Assembly: GCA_008682415.1 (NCBI GenBank)
Contig: VANK01000017.1
Coordinates: 1 to 64,000 of the forward strand
DNA: 64,000 nucleotides
Reading direction: 5' to 3'
From: Acidobacteria bacterium AB60
Lineage (GTDB): Bacteria; Acidobacteriota; Terriglobia; Terriglobales; Acidobacteriaceae
Part shown: positions 1 to 7,297 of the stretch, piece by piece
How the letters are laid out: each line of letters opens with the position of its first letter
Position numbering within the stretch: position 1 is the first letter of the stretch
Notes under the pieces: generated by a model
What the model saw: the letters and a program-made list of their open reading frames with translations, nothing else
The model's database searches: none
Told to the model about the DNA's origin: nothing
Made by a program: the position numbers and the translations under genes

Positions 1-60
1 CCCGGGGGGGGGGGGGGGGGAGGGGGGGTGGGTGGACCCCTCCACCCGGACGATTCTGGA
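1..60. other. G-rich low-complexity edge
   Basis: The first bases are almost pure G with a few A, T and C. No coding or regulatory content can be read here. It may be a real G tract or a sequencing/assembly artefact at a contig end. Confidence 0.6.
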
Positions 61-70
61 CTCAAACGGT

Positions 71-119
71 CGTTTTACTACATATAATGTAGCGAATTAC
101 CACGAAACTATGGCGAAAC
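71..119. promoter_or_regulatory. 49-bp conserved motif, copy 1, with BlaI/MecI-like palindrome
   Basis: The palindrome CTACATATAATGTAG (78-92) sits in a longer motif that recurs without gaps at 61877-61925: a shared CGTTTTACTACATAT, then CACGAAA and GGCGAAAC at the same spacing. The core resembles TACTACATATGTAGTA-type operators bound by BlaI/MecI-family repressors. No plus-strand gene starts just downstream, so the regulated gene may lie left of the window. Operator function is inferred. Confidence 0.5.
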
Positions 120-225
120 ACCCCGGTTTGCACAATTTCCGGTGCAGAAGCAATTTGACTCTTTCGGCGCCGCAGTAGCCTTCCAGGCACCCGCCCTTGG
201 TCAGACGGGGCGCTCCGCCGGCTGG

Positions 226-555
226 CTAACGTGCGGAAGGAGAGGCGTTTTCCGCCGAGAACGGGCAGGCCGACTGCGGACAGTCCCAGGTTTCGAGCTT
301 TCGCGCATGATCGACCTCCGCAAGAAAGAGAACGGAGTCGCACAGCGGGCATCGCTGGAGGGAGGCGCGCGATTCGTCGAACTCGCCTTCGATGCGATCC
401 AGGTAGCCCAGCGCGTCGCGGAAGACACGCGTGCAATCGGGGCGGCGGCAGGCGTGGAAGGAGCGGATCTCTTCGCCGTCCTCTTCAATCATCTTGCGAT
501 CCATCGCCGTATGGTGGAGATCGCAGAGAGGCGCGAATTGTTTTCGAGAGGTCAT
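226..555 (-). CDS. small Cys-rich, putative zinc-binding protein
   Basis: 109 aa if started at the ATG at 553-555. Cysteines come in clusters that look like zinc ligands: CDLHH near residue 11, CRRPDC near 36, CPLC near 69 and CPQSAC near 92. The body is acidic and charged, with no signal peptide or membrane segment. I do not recognise a named family; a nucleic-acid-binding or zinc-ribbon role is only suggested by the Cys pattern. It follows the 81-aa gene (596-841) by about 40 bp on the same strand and probably shares its transcript. The open frame extends further upstream, but that part overlaps the neighbouring gene and looks noncoding. Confidence 0.6.
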   Translation of the reverse strand: MTSRKQFAPLCDLHHTAMDRKMIEEDGEEIRSFHACRRPDCTRVFRDALGYLDRIEGEFDESRASLQRCPLCDSVLFLAEVDHARKLETWDCPQSACPFSAENASPSAR

Positions 556-595
556 CGATGGCCCCGCAGAGAGCGGGCAGAGTGCCGCAAGTGAC

Positions 596-841
596 TCAGG
601 CGAGGAAAGAACGCGGCAGTTCGCTCTGTTCGAATTCCACGCCGGATGCGGCCAGTTCCCGGGCGGTCTTCTCGAGCGGCGCCCTCTTGGCGAGCATCTT
701 TCCGTGAGCTTCCTCGCGGTCGGCGGGGGTGGCAAAGTCGACGTAATTGGTGAGGTAGGCGAGCTTGCGGTCGTAGAGGTCGATCTCCTTGTGGAGATCG
801 CGGAGGAAGTACTTATCGCGGGGGAGCGTGGTCTTTTTCAT
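596..841 (-). CDS. hypothetical small charged protein
   Basis: 81 aa, starting at the ATG at 839-841 preceded by a strong AGGAAGGA ribosome-binding site. The product is soluble, rich in Lys, Glu, Leu and Arg, predicted mostly helical, and begins MKKTTLPRDKYFLRDL. I recognise no functional domain. It lies between the cold-shock gene (upstream, same strand) and the Cys-rich gene (downstream). The strong RBS and the protein-like composition support it as a real gene; function unknown. Confidence 0.65.
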   Translation of the reverse strand: MKKTTLPRDKYFLRDLHKEIDLYDRKLAYLTNYVDFATPADREEAHGKMLAKRAPLEKTARELAASGVEFEQSELPRSFLA

Positions 842-866
842 GATTTCCTTCCTGAAACGAACAAGA

Positions 867-883
867 GCGGTCAAGTTGACCGC
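867..883. promoter_or_regulatory. perfect 8-bp-arm palindrome between csp and the 81-aa gene
   Basis: GCGGTCAA-G-TTGACCGC lies in the 68-bp gap between the cold-shock gene stop (910) and the next start (841). It could be an operator or a short hairpin acting as terminator/attenuator; there is no T tract on the minus strand that would make a classical terminator. Confidence 0.4.
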
Positions 884-909
884 CCCGTTCGCTGATGTTT
901 GCCCTTGAC

Positions 910-1110
910 TTAGGCAGGCTGCACGTTCTCGGCCTGCAGGCCCTTGGGGCCCTTGACGACGTTGAAGGTCACGGCCTGGCCTTCCTGAAGGCTGCGGAAG
1001 CCGCCGCTCTGAATCGCCGAGAAATGCACGAAGACGTCTTCCCCGTTGGGGCGGCTGAGAAAGCCAAAACCCTTGGCGTCGTTAAACCACTTCACTGTTC
1101 CCTGTTCCAT
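910..1110 (-). CDS. cold-shock protein (CspA family)
   Basis: 66 aa, the standard length for a single cold-shock domain, starting at the ATG at 1108-1110 behind an AAAGGAAC ribosome-binding site. The RNP1 motif KGFGFLS and RNP2 motif VFVHFSAI are intact, with the usual KWFN start. Such proteins bind single-stranded RNA and DNA and act as RNA chaperones in the cytoplasm. The long AT-richer leader upstream (1111-1200) is typical of regulated csp mRNAs, but no specific element can be claimed. Confidence 0.95.
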   Translation of the reverse strand: MEQGTVKWFNDAKGFGFLSRPNGEDVFVHFSAIQSGGFRSLQEGQAVTFNVVKGPKGLQAENVQPA

Positions 1111-1539
1111 GAATACTTGTTCCTTTGAAGGATGTACCGCCGAACTCAATTTGGAATTGGTTGCGAGTAGCGGTGAAGCGGAACAAGCAAAAAAGACCAG
1201 ATCGGATTCTTCGATCTCTTCCAGACTACACGAATTGGAGCCTGCGTGCCGGGCGCAGCCTCTGATTCCCGGGGTCGCCGTGATGCAAATGCCGGGAAAT
1301 CAGGAAGAAGAGACGGTGAGGACGGAAGTTTCCCGGATTAGGGAAAAGCCGTGGAATCAGCGTATGCTGGTTCAAGATGAGCTCGGCAACCCATCTTTGC
1401 GAGCCGCGGCTCTCCTCGAGTCGGGCATCACTGTCCTCCAAAGACACCCCTGAGCGCAGACGATGCGGCGGCGTATCCCCCTGCGCGCGCTACGAGAGAA
1501 CGTTCCACGGAAATTACATACAGGAAATGAGGCAGATGG
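1111..1539. other. intergenic region, no gene seen
   Basis: 429 bp between the divergent csp and omega-like genes. Short open frames on both strands lack protein-like composition. The csp-proximal part is the likely csp leader and promoter. No RNA gene is recognisable. Confidence 0.5.
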
Positions 1540-1770
1540 ATGCGATCGGAACTGGTGTACCAGGCCGGACTCAGGATAGAGAACCGCTTTCTTTTGGCAA
1601 CCACCACGATGCGTGCGACGCGGCGGCTGCACGTCAGCGCGACCCGGACCGAAGACACGGTAAACAAAGTGCTTGAGGAAGTGGCCAAAGGCACGCCCCT
1701 GCATGGCGAGTTGCCGGAGGTGGCACCGCCGCCGACCATCGATGTGCTGGTGACGGCGCCGGTGGGATAA
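1540..1770 (+). CDS. RNA polymerase omega-subunit-like protein
   Basis: 76 aa with a good GAGG ribosome-binding site about 7 nt upstream. The N-terminal half (NRFLLATTTMRATRRLH, then EDTVNKVLEEV) matches the pattern of RpoZ, where a conserved NRF..L......RAR.L helix contacts beta-prime and is followed by a helix ending the core. Omega assists assembly of RNA polymerase. Acidobacterial genomes carry small diverged proteins starting MRS-LV.. with this layout. The canonical KPTV segment is absent and the C-terminus is Pro-rich, so the identification is by pattern only. Confidence 0.5.
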   Translation: MRSELVYQAGLRIENRFLLATTTMRATRRLHVSATRTEDTVNKVLEEVAKGTPLHGELPEVAPPPTIDVLVTAPVG

Positions 1771-2080
1771 GGACGGCCGGGCCGGATGGCCGCGGGGCTA
1801 GCGGAGCTGGCGGAGTCAGCGGCGCCAGGTAGACGCCGAAGGGCCCGCGGCTGAAGCCGCTTGTTGCCTGGTCTGGTTTCAGGGGCTTGAAAGCCCCTGC
1901 CCCCTCCGCCATCCCTACGGACCTTTGTGATTGTGGACACGCAGACCGGCGCCCACGCCACCAAGGGGCGAGCGGAGCTTGCGGAGTTAGCCACGCTGCG
2001 CGCGTCTTAGCGGAGTTAGGCGATCGTGGTGGAGCGGAGTTCGCGGGACGAGCTGCTGCGCTGCCGGAGTGCGTCCGCGG
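1771..2080. repeat. repeat-rich intergenic region: 9-bp arrays and hairpins
   Basis: Degenerate 9-bp-period units of the type GCGGAGYTR occur at about 1792-1826 and 1968-2045. Between them are two hairpins: GCGGCT-GA-AGCCGC near 1851 and CAGGGGCT/AGCCCCTG at 1880-1899. The same 9-bp family recurs at 7168-7216. No coding potential is visible. These look like dispersed noncoding repeats. Confidence 0.65.
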
Positions 2081-2122
2081 CTATTTCTTCTTCGGAGCCT
2101 TTGCCGGCGCTGCAGCAAAGTT
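2081..2122 (-). pseudogene. orphan C-terminal tail of an interrupted gene
   Basis: On the minus strand an isolated reading frame gives NFAAAPAKAPKKK followed by TAG, preceded by an in-frame stop. An Ala/Pro/Lys tail of this sort is typical of a protein C-terminus. It sits immediately beyond the low-GC ATPase/DUF4435 insertion, on the same strand as the DUF3108 gene whose end lies at 4495, so it may be that gene's original tail. This is an inference from position and composition. Confidence 0.35.
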
Positions 2123-2133
2123 CTAATCCGAGA

Positions 2134-2994
2134 TCAATCTGGTTCTCTCTCGCTCGACAGCGGGAACAAGCTCATCAATCCATCGATTTTGGGGACAATC
2201 AGTAAAAACATACGCTCTATTGCTAGTGTTGAGGCAAACTCCTTGATTCCTCCAAACGCTCGAACCACCCACGCAAGCACTTCTACTAGATCGTGTCCGC
2301 GAGCAGAATTGCGAGCATCGCCAGTCAGCCTAGATCTCCACCGTCTTCGCGCCTCAATGAAAATCTCGAACTGACTGAAGCGCCCATTCTTCATGAGTAG
2401 TCGTTTAGCGTATTCTTCGGAATCGAACAGAACAGAACTACCACTTGCCTTCAAATGCTTAGCCGTCGGTAGCCAGTCCATTAACCATTTCAGGTCTCGG
2501 TCTGCAAGCCTCATCGTATACAGATCGATCAGACACGTCGCAAGGGACTCGACAAATTCATTCAGGTCCTCGATGCGCGCTTTCGCAGCTACACATAGTA
2601 GATCGTGGAGAGCCTCGTGAGTGAGGAAATACAGTTCTATTGAACAGTACTCGGTCCAGACGAGTGCTCTATTTCGCTCTAGGCTGCCAAACCAATGATC
2701 CAGATCCCGATCCACTAGGCATCTGCATCGAAACTCTCGTTGCAGATTATCAAGCGCTCGAGAGAGAGCGATGATACGCTGCTTGTTTCCTTCAGTGAGT
2801 CCTTGTCGCATGAGGGCTTCTGCAGTAATTTCGACACTATCGATCTCATAAACTATTCGGTCCGTGTGATTAGCCTTCTTAAAGCACCTTGACAATACTT
2901 CCTTATCAAAAGAACCCTCAACATACACATCCTGCAATTCTGGTTCGAGGTCATACCGAGCCAGGATCTCTTCAAGCTTTCTGCGTTCCGACAA
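2134..2994 (-). CDS. DUF4435 (TOPRIM-like) domain protein
   Basis: 286 aa with a TTG start one base after the stop of the ATPase gene, so the two are translationally linked. VEG with Glu26 (after a beta-strand) and DRDLD at 95-99 fit the Glu and Asp-x-Asp metal sites of the TOPRIM fold; the later IELYF motif is typical of DUF4435. Members pair with AAA/ABC-type ATPases in OLD-like modules thought to act in phage defence, where the TOPRIM part is the nuclease. Base composition is clearly lower in GC than in the flanking genes, which indicates horizontal acquisition. Family call by motif; nuclease activity is inferred. Confidence 0.75.
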   Translation of the reverse strand: MSERRKLEEILARYDLEPELQDVYVEGSFDKEVLSRCFKKANHTDRIVYEIDSVEITAEALMRQGLTEGNKQRIIALSRALDNLQREFRCRCLVDRDLDHWFGSLERNRALVWTEYCSIELYFLTHEALHDLLCVAAKARIEDLNEFVESLATCLIDLYTMRLADRDLKWLMDWLPTAKHLKASGSSVLFDSEEYAKRLLMKNGRFSQFEIFIEARRRWRSRLTGDARNSARGHDLVEVLAWVVRAFGGIKEFASTLAIERMFLLIVPKIDGLMSLFPLSSEREPD

Positions 2995-2995
2995 T

Positions 2996-4459
2996 TTACC
3001 CTCTGTCGTCGAGCCTAACGACGCGATCTCTATGCTGAGCTAGAAGCTCCATTGAATGTGAAGCGAAGATGAATTGGATCCTCGCTCCGTTTGTGATGTC
3101 TAATAACGACTGAATGAGTTGACGCTGCCACTTTATGTTGAGTGAAATTTCAGGTTCATCGATAATGAACACGCTCGGCATTTCCCTTGCGGTTAGGACG
3201 TAGGAGAAGAGAAGTAACAACTGCTGCTCTCCAGAAGAAAGATCGGCTGGTTTCAGCGGACTATCCAACCGATTCCGGATGGCGAACCCTTCACTCTGTT
3301 TGAACGAGATCGACTTATCGCGCAAGAAACCGTTGATCGTTCTTACGAATTCATCGATGAGGGTGTAAATCGGCTCGACCGCATCGAGACGGCTTTCAAG
3401 GCTCTTTATGTAGGGCTTCAGCAACTCGGCTGCAAGAGTCTTCTGTGCAGGAGAACGTGACTGTAGGGCTTTCTTGAATTCTGTGGTTGACAGTTCCGTT
3501 GCGAGTTCATATCGGGCGAACTCATTAGTTCGGGACTCGATGAGACTCAATTGCTTGACCAAGGCGCCGATCTCGGCGGGCTCGGATCCCAAGTTGGCGG
3601 CTGATGGAGTCACAAGGTGACGCACTACATCGATGTAGACGGAGTGAACGTTCATAGAACCCTGGTTAGTCCCCTGGAGGGCCTTTTTTCGGACCCAGGT
3701 GCCGGCAGTACTTAATGCCTGCGACAGGGCTATTTCGCGAGATCTACCAACAATGTCGTTTAGCCGTTTCGGTTCTTCGTAACGCAGCACCCTGCGCAAT
3801 TCCATTTCGTCACTTGGATCCGGAACTGAATCGCTATCTAATCGACGTTCTGCATTCAGCAAGAATGTCGTTGGGGCATTCTGTTTCAACACTGAAATGT
3901 AGGCGTCCTCTCCTTCGGGAAAGGGAGCCGGTTCTTTCTTGACCTTGGGCTCTACGAGAACCGCTTTTCCCCGCTTGTCGATTTGGATAAAAGACGGAAA
4001 GCTCTCGCGCAATCTCTGCGAACTCTCCTGTCCGGGGAAATAGATCCAGCGTGCGAGCATCGTCTTCAGACGGACTATCGATAGGTCGAGAGTGAGTCGG
4101 CCCCCAACTTCGGTGCGTGCAGCGCGCAGTGTGACTCCAGAGGTTAAGTCGACCTCTAGGATTTCGAAAGGAGCCTCCAACAAGGCCCCACGATGACCAC
4201 GGTTTCCTGCTGCCGAGAGAAGATGAAATGCTAGACGAAGTATTGTTGACTTTCCGACCCCGTTGTCTCCGTAAAGAATCGCTCCATTTGGTAGGACTCC
4301 CTCTCTGGGCAAGCGATATGTGTAGAGGCCAAACAGCTTCTCGACCCTTATCGCCGAGATGAGCTGTTGTTCTGTCGGGGCCAATAATTCACTTCCGATC
4401 TTTATTTCATCAGCCACGTTTGCTCCTAGATTGCGAGGCCAGTTGACTTTTATTCCCAT
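2996..4459 (-). CDS. OLD-like AAA/ABC-type ATPase
   Basis: 487 aa. Walker A GDNGVGKST at 64-72, ABC-type signature SSGEQQ at 408-413, Walker B FIIDEPE ending near 437 and a His switch in ASHSME near 466 are all intact, so ATPase activity is expected. The central region is helical, as in the coiled-coil arms of SMC/OLD-type enzymes. The downstream DUF4435 gene follows after one base. Such ATPase plus TOPRIM-like pairs belong to the OLD/Gabija-like class of putative anti-phage modules. Low GC compared with the neighbours and lack of surrounding partners suggest a self-contained transferred two-gene cassette. Confidence 0.85.
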   Translation of the reverse strand: MGIKVNWPRNLGANVADEIKIGSELLAPTEQQLISAIRVEKLFGLYTYRLPREGVLPNGAILYGDNGVGKSTILRLAFHLLSAAGNRGHRGALLEAPFEILEVDLTSGVTLRAARTEVGGRLTLDLSIVRLKTMLARWIYFPGQESSQRLRESFPSFIQIDKRGKAVLVEPKVKKEPAPFPEGEDAYISVLKQNAPTTFLLNAERRLDSDSVPDPSDEMELRRVLRYEEPKRLNDIVGRSREIALSQALSTAGTWVRKKALQGTNQGSMNVHSVYIDVVRHLVTPSAANLGSEPAEIGALVKQLSLIESRTNEFARYELATELSTTEFKKALQSRSPAQKTLAAELLKPYIKSLESRLDAVEPIYTLIDEFVRTINGFLRDKSISFKQSEGFAIRNRLDSPLKPADLSSGEQQLLLLFSYVLTAREMPSVFIIDEPEISLNIKWQRQLIQSLLDITNGARIQFIFASHSMELLAQHRDRVVRLDDRG

Positions 4460-4494
4460 CCAAAACGTACCTGGGAATTTGACAGGAGCTATGT

Positions 4495-5298
4495 CTACTT
4501 TGCTTCGTTGGCGGAAAGCCGGAAGGTGATGGTGCCCCAGAAGAGCCTCGCGCGCATCTGGACGGGGAGGTGGCGCTCGTCGTCGGTGTACCAGATCCAG
4601 ATGTTGCCGCGGTTCTTCACGACGCCGGCGTCGGCGGTGGGTTGCACGCGGACGGTGTGGAAGGAGCCTACCGGCGTCTTGACCTCTTCTTTGCCCTCGA
4701 CCTTCATGGTGACGGGAACGGTGTGCATGGCGTCCACTACCGGGATGACGAAGCTCTTGCCCACGGTCATGGGCTGGCTGGCGGCGTAGTAGATGCCGGT
4801 GAGGAGGTCAGTGAGGCAGCCGGAGATGGGCTCCTCGACGTGCTTGGTCTGGCCGTTGACGAGGTTCTTCTCATCGAGGATGGACTTGGACTGGGCGTAG
4901 TCGAGGCGGAGGGTGGAGCTGATCTGGCGGCGGCCCTCGACGGTCTGCTTGTCGAACTCGTAGGTGCATCCCTTGGCGCGGTCGAAGCTGGACTGAAACT
5001 TGTCAGAGACGTGGAAGAGGAGGTTGATGGCGCCGATGGTGTCGGCGTTGGCGCTGATTTTTTCGCGGTCGCCGGCGGCCTCGAAGTGGAGGACCGCGGT
5101 GCCGGCGGGGAAGACGCGCCAGTCGACCGTGTAGGTGAGGGTCTGGCGCTGGGGGAAAGTGAAGCCGGGCTGGGGAGGAGGTAGGGTGGGCGCCGCCTGG
5201 GATTTGGCCGCCGGGGGCGCGGGGGGCTGCTGCTGGCCGGGAGCGGCGAGGGCGGAAATCAAGGCACAGAGCAGAAAGGTGGTCGTGCGCTTCTTCAC
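4495..5298 (-). CDS. DUF3108 domain secreted protein
   Basis: 267 aa. An N-terminal signal peptide (KKRTTTFLLCALISALAAPGQ) is followed by a Pro/Ala/Gln-rich linker (about 22-50) and a DUF3108 domain with LTYTVDWRVFPAGTA and the terminal VQMRARLFWGTITFRL. The family is periplasmic and of unknown function. The gene ends with SANEAK just before the low-GC ATPase/DUF4435 insertion; the very short native-looking end may be a replacement caused by that insertion (see 2081-2122). Confidence 0.85.
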   Translation of the reverse strand: MKKRTTTFLLCALISALAAPGQQQPPAPPAAKSQAAPTLPPPQPGFTFPQRQTLTYTVDWRVFPAGTAVLHFEAAGDREKISANADTIGAINLLFHVSDKFQSSFDRAKGCTYEFDKQTVEGRRQISSTLRLDYAQSKSILDEKNLVNGQTKHVEEPISGCLTDLLTGIYYAASQPMTVGKSFVIPVVDAMHTVPVTMKVEGKEEVKTPVGSFHTVRVQPTADAGVVKNRGNIWIWYTDDERHLPVQMRARLFWGTITFRLSANEAK

Positions 5299-5386
5299 CG
5301 TCAGAATGCGGCTCCTTTAGGTGCCCGGCGACGAGGAGCGATCGCGCGAGACCCGAGTGGTTGGACGTGAACGCCCAAAGAGCCGC

Positions 5387-6022
5387 TCATTGCGGAACGC
5401 GAAAGACGGCGTTCAAAGCGGCCCGGAGAAAGACCAGGCTGAAGTACAGCAGTGCTACTCCCAGTAAAGCATTGTACTCGCGGTGCTTGAGGTAAAGAGA
5501 CAGGAAAAACCGGCCGCCGTCGTCGGGGCTGGCGGGGCGGGGGCTGGGGGCGGGGGTGAGCCGGGGAAGGAGGCGGGGCACGCGGCGGCAGTACTCGGGG
5601 AACTCGGGGAAGGTGGCGCGAAGGAAGCGCTCCTCAGAGGCGATGACGGGCACGTAGATGGCGATGAACATGACGGCCAGGGCGACGGCCACAGGCCAAC
5701 TCATGAGAGCCACAGCGAACCCGGCGGCGATGAGGATGGAGCCGAGGTAGAGCGGGTTGCGCACGTGGGCGTAGGGGCCGGTGGTGGTAAGTTCCTGATT
5801 CTTCTTGATGTATCCGGCGGAGTAGGCGCGGAGCCAGAGGCCGGGGAGGACGAGGAGGAGGCTCCAGGCGACGGCGCCGGGGACGGGGGGGCGGCGGGCC
5901 ATTTCGAACAAATACAAGGCGGCAGTGGCGAAGCCGAGGGGGACGCGGATGCGGCGGGCGATGCGCTGCCAGCGGGTGATCCAGTCGGGGTTGGGGGGCG
6001 GGCTGGAGGGGGCGGCGGTCAT
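5387..6022 (-). CDS. isoprenylcysteine carboxyl methyltransferase-like membrane protein
   Basis: 211 aa with about four to five hydrophobic segments. The core YAHVRNPLYLGSILIAAGFAV matches the conserved GPY..VRHP.Y.G signature of the ICMT/PEMT family of SAM-dependent membrane methyltransferases, and EERFLRATFPEFPEYCRRVPR is the usual C-terminal SAM-region motif. Substrate unknown. Its start overlaps the stop of the upstream heptosyltransferase by 4 bp (ATGA), so both are in one operon with lpxK and waaA further upstream, hinting at an envelope lipid role. An extra hydrophobic segment follows the catalytic region. Confidence 0.8.
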   Translation of the reverse strand: MTAAPSSPPPNPDWITRWQRIARRIRVPLGFATAALYLFEMARRPPVPGAVAWSLLLVLPGLWLRAYSAGYIKKNQELTTTGPYAHVRNPLYLGSILIAAGFAVALMSWPVAVALAVMFIAIYVPVIASEERFLRATFPEFPEYCRRVPRLLPRLTPAPSPRPASPDDGGRFFLSLYLKHREYNALLGVALLYFSLVFLRAALNAVFRVPQ

Positions 6023-7158
6023 GGGACGGGCTCGGGATGGGGGGCGGCGGGGGCCAGCACCTCGTCGACGGCGGCGAGGACCTGGTCCGGGGTGATGGTG
6101 AGGAGGCCGGATTCGGGCTCGGCGCGGCGGGCGTGGTTGCGCTGGCTGAAGGGGCTGCGGAGGACGCGGAAGCGGGTGCCGTAGGGGCCGTTGCGGGCGG
6201 GGTCGGTGGGGCCGTAGATGCCGACGACGGGGCGGCCGAGGGCGCAGGCGAGGTGCAGCGGGCCGGTGTCGCCCGCGATGAGGAGGGCCACGCGCCGGGT
6301 GAGGGCGATGAGCTGGGCGAGGGTGCAGGTGACGGGGCGGGCGGCGCCGCCGGAGCCGGCGCGGATGGTTTCGGCCATTGCTTCTTCAGACGGCCCGGCG
6401 TTGACCAGGACGCAGAAGCCGCGGGAGGCGAGGGTGGCGGCAACGGAGGCGTAGCGGTCGAGGGGCCAGCGCTTGGCTCCCCAGCCGGCGCCGGGGTTGA
6501 GGAGGCAGACGGGGGAAGGGCCAGAGGCGAGAGGCGAGAGGCGAGAGGCGAGGGGTGGGGGGCAGGAGGCGAGGAGGGTGTCGCACCAGGCTTCGGCGGC
6601 GGGGTCGATGGGGAGGAGCGGGGAGATGGGCTGGAGGTCGTCTCCGGCGACGGCGGCGGCAAGTTCGAGGTCCTGCTCGATGACGTGGACGCCGCGGGTG
6701 GAGACGCGCTCGGTGAAGAGCCAGCGGGCGGCGAATTCGCGGGGGTGGGACTCGCCGATGCGGCGGCGGGTGCCGGCAAGCCAGCCGAGGGCGGCGGAGC
6801 GGACGGCTCCCTGGAAGTCGAGCACGGCGTCGTAGCAGCCGGCGCGGAGGGTGCGGCGGAGGGCGGCGAGGGCGGCGGCGGTGCGGGGGGCCAGGGGCTG
6901 CTTGCCCCAGGCCTTGGCGGCGGCGAGGTGGAGGTGATCGACGAGGGGCTGCTCGCTGCTGCGAGGCTGGGTGGTGTCTGCGGTTCCGGGCTGGCTGCGG
7001 GCGGAGAGGAGGGGGGCCCAGGCGGGCTCGATGACCCAGTCGATGGTCCAGCTGGGGTGTTGCCGGCGGAGAGCGGTGAGGGCCGGCAGGGCGTGGAGGA
7101 TGTCTCCCATGGCGCCGAGACGGACGACCAGGAGGCGGTAGCTGGACTGGGTCTGCAA
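6019..7158 (-). CDS. glycosyltransferase family 9, LPS heptosyltransferase
   Basis: 379 aa with the two Rossmann-like domains of GT9. The N-terminal RLGAMGDILHALPAL matches the heptosyltransferase I signature. The C-terminal NPGAGWGAKRWP (221-232) and GDTGPLHLACALGRPVVGIYGPTDP form the ADP-heptose-binding region. It should add heptose to the Kdo region of lipid A at the cytoplasmic face of the inner membrane, which agrees with lpxK and waaA next door. Residues 198-216 (rich in Pro, Leu, Ala, Ser) at the domain junction are encoded by a tandem 7-bp array and are probably not in homologues. Confidence 0.88.
   Translation of the reverse strand: MQTQSSYRLLVVRLGAMGDILHALPALTALRRQHPSWTIDWVIEPAWAPLLSARSQPGTADTTQPRSSEQPLVDHLHLAAAKAWGKQPLAPRTAAALAALRRTLRAGCYDAVLDFQGAVRSAALGWLAGTRRRIGESHPREFAARWLFTERVSTRGVHVIEQDLELAAAVAGDDLQPISPLLPIDPAAEAWCDTLLASCPPPLASRLSPLASGPSPVCLLNPGAGWGAKRWPLDRYASVAATLASRGFCVLVNAGPSEEAMAETIRAGSGGAARPVTCTLAQLIALTRRVALLIAGDTGPLHLACALGRPVVGIYGPTDPARNGPYGTRFRVLRSPFSQRNHARRAEPESGLLTITPDQVLAAVDEVLAPAAPHPEPVP
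6523..6550. repeat. tandem 7-bp array (AGAGGCG x4) inside the heptosyltransferase gene
   Basis: Four perfect copies of AGAGGCG, followed by near-copies to about 6575. Read on the minus strand, 21 bp (three units) encode seven residues (RLSPLAS), so the array stays open and adds a flexible Pro/Ser/Leu linker between the two domains of the enzyme. Confidence 0.85.
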
Positions 7159-7167
7159 ATTTCAATT

Positions 7168-7216
7168 TTAGCGGAGGCAGCGGCGTTAGCGGGGCTGGCG
7201 GGGTTAGCGGGGCTGA
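7168..7216. repeat. tandem 9-bp array (GCGGGGYTR family)
   Basis: About five units with 9-bp period, alternating GCGGGGCTG and GCGGGGTTA, directly upstream of the heptosyltransferase start. Same family as the arrays at 1792-1826 and 1968-2045. Confidence 0.8.
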
Positions 7217-7257
7217 TCTCCCGGTTTCCAAGTGCGAGAGAACGGGGGGCACCTGAG

Positions 7258-7297
7258 CAGCCTTAGCTCTTTAGCTATTAGCTCTTAACTGCTCTTC
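7258..7297. repeat. short-period array (TTAGCTCT-type) at the lpxK stop
   Basis: Repeated TTAGCTCTT/TTAGCTA units with 7-8 bp spacing. The lpxK stop codon (TAA at 7285-7287) lies inside it, and the last lpxK residues (KSS) are encoded by it. Confidence 0.6.

Noticed and set aside
1..60. G-quadruplex or telomere-like element
   Set aside because: Almost pure G with no regular spacing; more likely a contig-end artefact than a structured element.
1226..1447. Minus-strand gene in the gap between csp and the omega-like gene
   Set aside because: No ribosome-binding site, no domain, atypical composition.
2114..4504. Insertion sequence carrying the ATPase/DUF4435 pair
   Set aside because: No transposase, and only an 8-bp inverted match at the borders, which chance could give.
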